A stretch of DNA of 64,000 bases. Origin: Xanthomonas arboricola pv. juglandis. GTDB lineage: Bacteria > Pseudomonadota > Gammaproteobacteria > Xanthomonadales > Xanthomonadaceae. Position 1 is the first letter of the stretch. Every line of letters begins with the position of its first letter. The notes beneath the pieces were generated by a model, which saw only the letters and a program-made list of their open reading frames with translations, ran no database searches and was not told where the DNA came from. This document shows positions 59,257-64,000 of this stretch, one piece after another. Location: the NCBI RefSeq assembly GCF_001013475.1, contig NZ_JZEF01000001.1, positions 1,117,458 through 1,181,457 on the forward strand, given 5' to 3'. The position numbers and the translations under genes are program-made.

Positions 59257-60353
59257 TGGCCACCACGACTTCCCGCCAACTCGAACAGCTGGCGGCGAAG
59301 CTGGAGCCGGCGATCGCGCGCGCATTCCTCAGGGCGATTTCCGAGGTGACCAATCAGGCAGGCGTGCAGCTCATCGCGGACCTGCTGCAGGCCGGGCGCA
59401 TTGACGACGTGCTCACCGTCCTGGGGATGGACGAGCCGCGCTTTGCCGATCTCGGTGAAGCGCTGCGCAACGCCTACGCGGCAGGGGGGCAGCAGGGCGT
59501 GTCGGAGATGCCGAAGATGCGGCTCAGCCTGGACCCGATCATCACCGGCAACTACAGGCCACGGCAGGATGTGCGCTCGCCCGCGCTGCGGCCTACCTTC
59601 GACCTGCGCAATGCGACCGTCGAGGCATGGCTGCGCGACAAGTCCAGCAACCTCATCACCGGCATCGTCAACGACCAGCGCACGCTGATCCGCAACGTGC
59701 TGGAGAGCGGTATGGTCGCCGGCCGCAATCCACGCCAGAGCGCGCTGGACATCGTGGGGCGGGTCGGCGACACCGGCAGGCGCACCGGTGGTGTGCTGGG
59801 CCTGACAGCGCAGCAGGGCCAGTTCGTGCAGAGCATGCGTGGCGAGCTGGCCAGCGGTGACCCAAGGGAAATGGCGAAGTACTTCGGTCGGAAGCGCCGC
59901 GACAAGCGCCTGGACGGGATCGTCAAGCGCGCCATCGCCGCCGGCAAGCCGGTATCGCAGGCGGACATCGACAAGATCGCTGGCCGCTATGCCGACCGGC
60001 TGCTGCAGCTGCGTGGCGAGATGATTGCCCGCACTGAGTCGATCGGCAGCATGAGCGCCGGCCGGGAGGAGGCGTATCGCCAGCAGATCGAGTCGGGTGC
60101 CCTGGCCGTCGAGAACGTCTTCGGCACCTGGTCCGACACCGGCGACAAGCGCACGCGCCACACGCACAAGGCTATGAACGGGCAACGGCGGATCTTCGGC
60201 GAGCCGTTCCAGTCGCCGAGCGGGGCGCTGATGAATTACCCGGGCGACACCAGCCTCGGCGCAGGCGCAGACGAGATCGTCGGTTGCCGCTGCACGAAGC
60301 AGTACCGGATCGACATGACGGCGGAGGTGCTACGTGGCAAGCAAGTTCGGTGA
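59256..60353 (+). CDS. Phage head morphogenesis protein (Mu F/SPP1 gp7 type)
   Basis: This 365-residue protein has a helical N-terminus and a C-terminal gp7-like domain: MIARTESIGSMSAGREEAYR, TWSDTGDKRTRHTHKAMNG, and EIVGCRCTKQYRIDM with a C-x-C. Such proteins are minor head components linked to the portal and needed for normal head assembly. It overlaps its neighbours by one and twenty bases. Confidence 0.88.
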   Translation: MATTTSRQLEQLAAKLEPAIARAFLRAISEVTNQAGVQLIADLLQAGRIDDVLTVLGMDEPRFADLGEALRNAYAAGGQQGVSEMPKMRLSLDPIITGNYRPRQDVRSPALRPTFDLRNATVEAWLRDKSSNLITGIVNDQRTLIRNVLESGMVAGRNPRQSALDIVGRVGDTGRRTGGVLGLTAQQGQFVQSMRGELASGDPREMAKYFGRKRRDKRLDGIVKRAIAAGKPVSQADIDKIAGRYADRLLQLRGEMIARTESIGSMSAGREEAYRQQIESGALAVENVFGTWSDTGDKRTRHTHKAMNGQRRIFGEPFQSPSGALMNYPGDTSLGAGADEIVGCRCTKQYRIDMTAEVLRGKQVR

Positions 60354-60759
60354 TCAAGTCAGGGCATTCGCCGAGAAGGCAAAGCTGCGCCAGGAGGCGA
60401 TCTTCCGCGAGTCGGCGCAGGCGGTGATGGATCAGGCCAACACGCCGGAGGGGCGGGGCGGAAAGATGCCGGTTGATACCGGGTTCCTGCGCAATTCCGT
60501 CGCGGCATCCAAAGATGGCCCAGCGTCTTCGGAAAGCGGCGACCCCGCGCTGGTCTTCGCAGCGCTGCAGCTGGGCGAGTCGGTATGGGCTGGCTGGACC
60601 GCCGCCTATGCGATGCGCATGGAGCATGGATTTAGCGGAAAGGACAGCCTGGGCCGGCAGTACGAGCAGGCCGGCAAGGGCTTCATGCAAGCTGCGGCGC
60701 AGAACTGGGACTTCATCGTCAACGAGGTCACCGCGAAGGTGAAGGCACGCATTCCATGA
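60334..60759 (+). CDS. Tail completion protein (HK97 gp10-like)
   Basis: This 141-residue protein starts at GTG 60334, overlapping the previous gene by 20 bases. The segment MPVDTGFLRNSVAASKDGP, with the D-T-G-x-L-R core, and the end YAMRMEHGFSGKDSLGR match the HK97 gp10 family. It joins head and tail. Confidence 0.8.
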   Translation: MASKFGDQVRAFAEKAKLRQEAIFRESAQAVMDQANTPEGRGGKMPVDTGFLRNSVAASKDGPASSESGDPALVFAALQLGESVWAGWTAAYAMRMEHGFSGKDSLGRQYEQAGKGFMQAAAQNWDFIVNEVTAKVKARIP

Positions 60760-61154
60760 GCGACACCGCGATCTATGACGCCTTCGCCAGCCTGGTTGGC
60801 GCCTTCGCCGCGAGCATCGGCCTGCCGTGCTCCTATCCTGGCATCGGCTTCACTCCGCCCACCAGCGGAGCCTGGCTTGAGCTGCAGTGGTTCCCCAACC
60901 AGACGCAGAATTACGGCATGGAGGACGACGGGCCGTCGCTGATGCAGGGCTTCGGCCAGCTGGCGGCGTGCTACCGGCCGGGCGCCGGCATCATGGTCGG
61001 TACGCAGCTCACCGACCAGATCATCGCGGCATTCGGCAAGGGCACGACCTTCGCCGGCATGCGTGTGTACCGCATGCCCTGGACCTCAACCATCATTCAA
61101 GACCCGGAGCGGCACATGCATCCGGTGACCATCATGTGGCGCGGCTTCGTGTAG
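60756..61154 (+). CDS. Tail terminator protein
   Basis: This 132-residue protein (LPCSYPGIGFTPPTSGAWLE; FAGMRVYRMPWTSTIIQDPE) matches the DUF4128-type tail terminators that cap the tail tube. It overlaps the gp10-like gene by four bases. Confidence 0.8.
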   Translation: MSDTAIYDAFASLVGAFAASIGLPCSYPGIGFTPPTSGAWLELQWFPNQTQNYGMEDDGPSLMQGFGQLAACYRPGAGIMVGTQLTDQIIAAFGKGTTFAGMRVYRMPWTSTIIQDPERHMHPVTIMWRGFV

Positions 61155-61190
61155 CTGACAGCATTGGCGGGGACCTGTTGGAGAAATTAC

Positions 61191-61388
61191 ATGGCACCCA
61201 AAACGATGACGGTGGTAGTCGACGGCAAAGAGATTCAGCGGCCCGTGGCCGAGGTCATTCACGCCCATTTTCTGGATGGCAGCAGGCATGTGATTGGACT
61301 CAGACCTGAAACCAAACCGGGCGAGGTGGTTCTAAGTGCTGTGGATGGTCCGCCGATCATCATCTTCTGCAACAAGCCGGACACCTGA
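61191..61388 (+). CDS. Small phage protein between head-tail and tail genes
   Basis: This 65-residue protein starts MAPKTMTVVVDGKEIQRPVA and is beta-rich (HVIGLRPETKPGEVVLSAVD). No domain recognised. It is separated from the tail tube gene by a terminator, so it may be a small insertion. Confidence 0.55.
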   Translation: MAPKTMTVVVDGKEIQRPVAEVIHAHFLDGSRHVIGLRPETKPGEVVLSAVDGPPIIIFCNKPDT

Positions 61389-61441
61389 TGTATCGAATAC
61401 CTGAAGGTCCGCCAAGCGCGGGCCTTTCTACGTTCCCCAAC

Positions 61442-61464
61442 CCCGCCCCGTGGCGGGTTTTTTT
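61442..61464 (+). terminator. Intrinsic terminator before the tail tube gene
   Basis: CCCGCC-CCGT-GGCGGG is a 6-base GC stem followed by seven T. It lies 27 bases before the tail tube start, so tail genes may need readthrough or their own promoter. Confidence 0.85.
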
Positions 61465-61490
61465 ATGCCCAAAGCGAGGAGATATCAGCA

Positions 61491-61958
61491 ATGGCTGAGG
61501 CACAAACCAATAGCGGTTCCAAGCTCTACATCTGCGCCACGCCGAAGAACGAGGATCTGACCCAGACCCAGTTCGCGGCGCTGACCTGGGTGCAGGTCAA
61601 GAAGGTCGGAAGCGTCGGCGAGCGCGGTCTGACCACCAACATCGTCACCTACGACACGTGGGACACCGCTGTCGCACTGAAGGGCAAGGGCATCTCGAAT
61701 GCCGGCGACCCCGAGGTCGAGGTGGCGCGCGTGTTGGACGATCCGGGACAGGTCGCCATGCGTGCCGCCGGCTTGCCGTCGGTCACCGACGCCTACGCCT
61801 TCAAGGTCGAGCGCCCGTCCGGCGAAATCGAGTACCTGCGCGGCCTGGTCACCGGTCCCCGCACGCCGGGTGGTCGCAACGAAGACTTCGTGCTGCACGT
61901 CTATTCGCTCGCCCTGAACCAGGTGCCGATCGAAGTGCCGGCACCGGTCACCCCGTAA
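61491..61958 (+). CDS. Major tail tube protein
   Basis: This 155-residue protein (VGERGLTTNIVTYDTWDTAV; EIEYLRGLVTGPRTPGGRNE) matches the lambda V-like tail tube proteins that stack as rings around the tape measure. It starts 27 bases after the terminator. No Ig-like extra domain is visible. Confidence 0.85.
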   Translation: MAEAQTNSGSKLYICATPKNEDLTQTQFAALTWVQVKKVGSVGERGLTTNIVTYDTWDTAVALKGKGISNAGDPEVEVARVLDDPGQVAMRAAGLPSVTDAYAFKVERPSGEIEYLRGLVTGPRTPGGRNEDFVLHVYSLALNQVPIEVPAPVTP

Positions 61959-62054
61959 CCGAACAGCGGGGGGTAGGGCGGCCGCCTGATAAGCCGGATC
62001 TGATCCAGCCGGCTTCCCTCGCTTCCTCTCCGGATCGATCGCAAAGGATCACCC

Positions 62055-62447
62055 ATGACCGAATTGACCACCATCGTTGCCGCCGAGCGCGTCATCGATA
62101 TCAAGCATCCCGCCACCGAGGCTCCTGTGGGCCTGCGCATCACGCTGCTGCCCGATACCCACCCGAAGGTCCGCGAGGCCAGCCGCAAGGCGCTGGATGA
62201 CCGCCTGATGGGCAAGGGCAAGATCACCGCGTCGAAGATGGAGCAGGGCCGCACCGACATGCTCGTCGCGTCTGTGGGCGGCTGGGAGTGGAAGGGGGAT
62301 CTCACCTTCCACGGCAGCAAGCCGGATCTGACCGACGAATCGTTGCGCAAGGTGCTGAAGGAGCTCCCATGGATCAGCGATCAGCTGGAGGTGGAGCTGG
62401 GCAACCGCGCGGAGTTTTTTCGCAGTCCTGAAGGCGAGGATCTCTGA
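62055..62447 (+). CDS. Tail assembly chaperone (G-like)
   Basis: This 130-residue protein (LLPDTHPKVREASRKALDDR; DLTDESLRKVLKELPWISDQ) has the place of lambda G, between the tail tube and tape measure. It ends EFFRSPEGEDL. The next frame is open through this end and into the following gene, with a TTTTTTC run at 62415-62421 where ribosomes could shift +1 to make a longer fusion. Confidence 0.82.
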   Translation: MTELTTIVAAERVIDIKHPATEAPVGLRITLLPDTHPKVREASRKALDDRLMGKGKITASKMEQGRTDMLVASVGGWEWKGDLTFHGSKPDLTDESLRKVLKELPWISDQLEVELGNRAEFFRSPEGEDL

Positions 62448-62475
62448 CGCCACCTATCTCACCGTCCGGTACGAC

Positions 62476-62790
62476 ATGCCGGACGCCAATGGCGAGACGC
62501 GGCGGCAGCGCAATGCCCGATTCGAAGAACCGGCCCCTGACGTCGATCTGCCAGAAGAAGCCACCCACGTGTGGGACTGGTTCTGGTTGATCTCAGGCCG
62601 GCGCCGATCCGGCCCTGAGGCGCTGTCCTACGCCGAACTCGACGCGTGGCAGCGACTGCTGCTGCGCGATGTGCTCCCCGAAGAGGTGGAGATGCTCATG
62701 GCGATGGACGACGCCTACCTGCGTGCCGTGCGCGAAGAACAAGCAGCGGCGCGCGAGCGACCGCCCGAACCTGGCAACACCTGGAGCTGA
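62476..62790 (+). CDS. Tail assembly chaperone, T-like part
   Basis: This 104-residue protein by ATG start (MPDANGETRRQRNARFEEPA; HVWDWFWLISGRRRSGPEAL) has the W-x-WFW-x-L pattern of tape-measure chaperones. Its frame is open upstream to at least 62416 and is coding-like there (ISDATYLTVRYD), so it is probably made as a frameshifted extension of the G-like protein and not from its own start. It ends just before the tape measure gene. Confidence 0.75.
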   Translation: MPDANGETRRQRNARFEEPAPDVDLPEEATHVWDWFWLISGRRRSGPEALSYAELDAWQRLLLRDVLPEEVEMLMAMDDAYLRAVREEQAAARERPPEPGNTWS

Positions 62791-62793
62791 TTG

Positions 62794-64000
62794 ATGGATA
62801 TCGCCGAACTTGGCTACAAGGTCGATTCGACCGGGCTGGTGGCAGGCACCAATGCGCTCGACCAGAACGCCGCCGCTGCCGACAAGGCCAGTGGATCAGC
62901 AGATCGGCTGGAGCGTTACTTCCAGTCGATGTCCCGCTCGATCGACCGCTCAGCCGTCGCGCTGGGTGACCGCTTGGGCGGTGCGCTTGAACGCATCGGT
63001 GTCGGTACCGGTACGGTCATCACCGAGCTGCAGGCGATGAACCGCGCGCAGGCGGAAATCGTCTCGGCGCTGGCGGCCATGGAAGGCCGGCTCTCCGGTG
63101 CAACATCGGGACTGAAGGCCTACAGCGCGGCGGGCAAGAGTGCTGCTGCCGATGCAACCGCGTCTGCTGCAGCGTCTGAGAAGCTGGAGCAGCAGCTGGC
63201 GCAGCAGGAGGCGCGCTACCGCAGCGTCGCGCAGCAGGCGATGGCCTACGCAGAGGCAGGCCGCACGTCGAACCTGTCGGATCGTGCACTGGCGGAAGCT
63301 GCGCGCGATGCGGCGGCAGGCATTGATGTGAAGGCCGCAGCCATGTCGCGCGCCGGCACCGAGCAGGAACGCATGGTGGCGCGTGCGCGTGCGCTGCAGG
63401 AGGCCGAGGCACGCACCGCCAACCAGGCGCGCGCAGCGGCGGAGGCGGCGCAGGCGCAGGAGATCAACCTGAAGCGCCTGCTCGCGCAGATCGATCCCAC
63501 CGTTGCCGGTTTGAACCGGCTGGCCGAGATGGAGGAGCGACTGGAGCGTGCCGGCGACCTGGGGCTGATCAAGCCGCAGGTGATGCAGCAATACCAGGCG
63601 CAGATCGAGGCGAGCCGGCAGGCGCTGCTGAAGTCCAAGAACACTACCGAGCAGTACGGCATGACTGCGCGCCAGACGGCCGCGGCGATGCGCATGATCC
63701 CGGCGCAGATGACGGACATCGTCACCAGCGTGGTCGCTGGCCAGCCGATCTGGATGGTGGCGATCCAGCAGGGTGGACAGCTGAAGGACCAGCTCGGCGG
63801 CATCGGCCCGGCTGCGAAGGCCGTGTCCTCGTATGTGCTGGGCATGGTCAATCCGATGACATTGTCGGCTGCTGCCGCAGTCGCGTTGGCGGTGGCGCTG
63901 AAGCAGAGCCAGGACGAGCTGTTCGACTTCCAGAAGAACCTGATCCTCACCGGCCGCAATGCGGATATCAGCGGTGGCCAGTTCCGCGGCTTGGTTTCGG
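62794..64000 (+). CDS. Tail tape measure protein (partial, runs off the window)
   Basis: Only the first ~402 codons are present. The protein begins MDIAELGYKVDSTGLVAGTN and has long helical coiled-coil stretches (LEQQLAQQEARYRSVAQQAM), then the lambda H-like segment RMIPAQMTDIVTSVVAGQPI followed by LKDQLGGIGPAAKAV. Full length would be set by the tail length. It closes the visible part of the late operon and shows the prophage continues to the right. Confidence 0.9.
   Translation, partial: MDIAELGYKVDSTGLVAGTNALDQNAAAADKASGSADRLERYFQSMSRSIDRSAVALGDRLGGALERIGVGTGTVITELQAMNRAQAEIVSALAAMEGRLSGATSGLKAYSAAGKSAAADATASAAASEKLEQQLAQQEARYRSVAQQAMAYAEAGRTSNLSDRALAEAARDAAAGIDVKAAAMSRAGTEQERMVARARALQEAEARTANQARAAAEAAQAQEINLKRLLAQIDPTVAGLNRLAEMEERLERAGDLGLIKPQVMQQYQAQIEASRQALLKSKNTTEQYGMTARQTAAAMRMIPAQMTDIVTSVVAGQPIWMVAIQQGGQLKDQLGGIGPAAKAVSSYVLGMVNPMTLSAAAAVALAVALKQSQDELFDFQKNLILTGRNADISGGQFRGLVS

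Overview
The window is high-GC DNA from a Xanthomonas-type gammaproteobacterium. The signs are the ppsA/ppsR divergent pair, a class III PHA synthase operon (phaE-phaC), a mntH/mntR pair, and intergenic palindromes with a head-plus-hairpin architecture that I recognise from Xanthomonas. I cannot fix the species from the sequence.

Positions 1-24,932 are ordinary chromosome. They hold an alpha/beta hydrolase with a possible Tat signal, the manganese transporter mntH facing its regulator mntR across an MntR-box-like operator, tadA, orn, an MscS-type channel overlapping ppsA, ppsR, a DUF1249 protein, a MutT-like NUDIX hydrolase, 3-hydroxybutyrate dehydrogenase, pssA, phaE-phaC, a PspC-domain protein, a FAD oxidoreductase, tex, a large hybrid histidine kinase with a single-domain receiver beside it, and tRNA-Leu(CAA). 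The stretch 19,412-20,354 carries three related palindromic repeats.

From about 24,905 to past the right edge lies a temperate, lambdoid, probably siphoviral prophage integrated at the 3' end of tRNA-Leu. Only its left end is visible; the tape measure gene runs off the window. The leftward early operon (38,166 back to 24,997) is a chain of genes overlapping by 1-8 bases. It encodes small proteins, a KTSC protein, a RecT/Bet annealase, a YqaJ exonuclease, a helicase-methyltransferase fusion, a MazG-like protein, a J-domain protein, a DUF4224 protein and the integrase. The immunity region (38,884-40,964) has a LexA/CI-type repressor, a Cro/YdaS-like protein, and two operator-promoter regions sharing TACCC-NN-GGGTA half sites. 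The rightward early operon holds a CII-like regulator, a replication initiator with internal iteron-like repeats, DnaB, a Ref-like nuclease, a RuvC-like resolvase and a candidate Q antiterminator. A late leader with two intrinsic terminators precedes the lysis genes (lambda R-like endolysin, holin candidates, nested Rz/Rz1). Packaging, head and tail genes follow.

Six small genes sit against the flow of the operons or next to the repressor (31,443; 38,242; 39,010; 39,529; 41,096; 45,408). They look like morons, meaning cargo genes expressed in the lysogen. The most striking feature is the portal protein (53,504-55,306), whose C-terminus is a 2H-phosphoesterase domain with two H-x-[S/T] motifs, as in the anti-CBASS enzyme Acb1. 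A structural protein therefore appears to carry an anti-defence enzyme.
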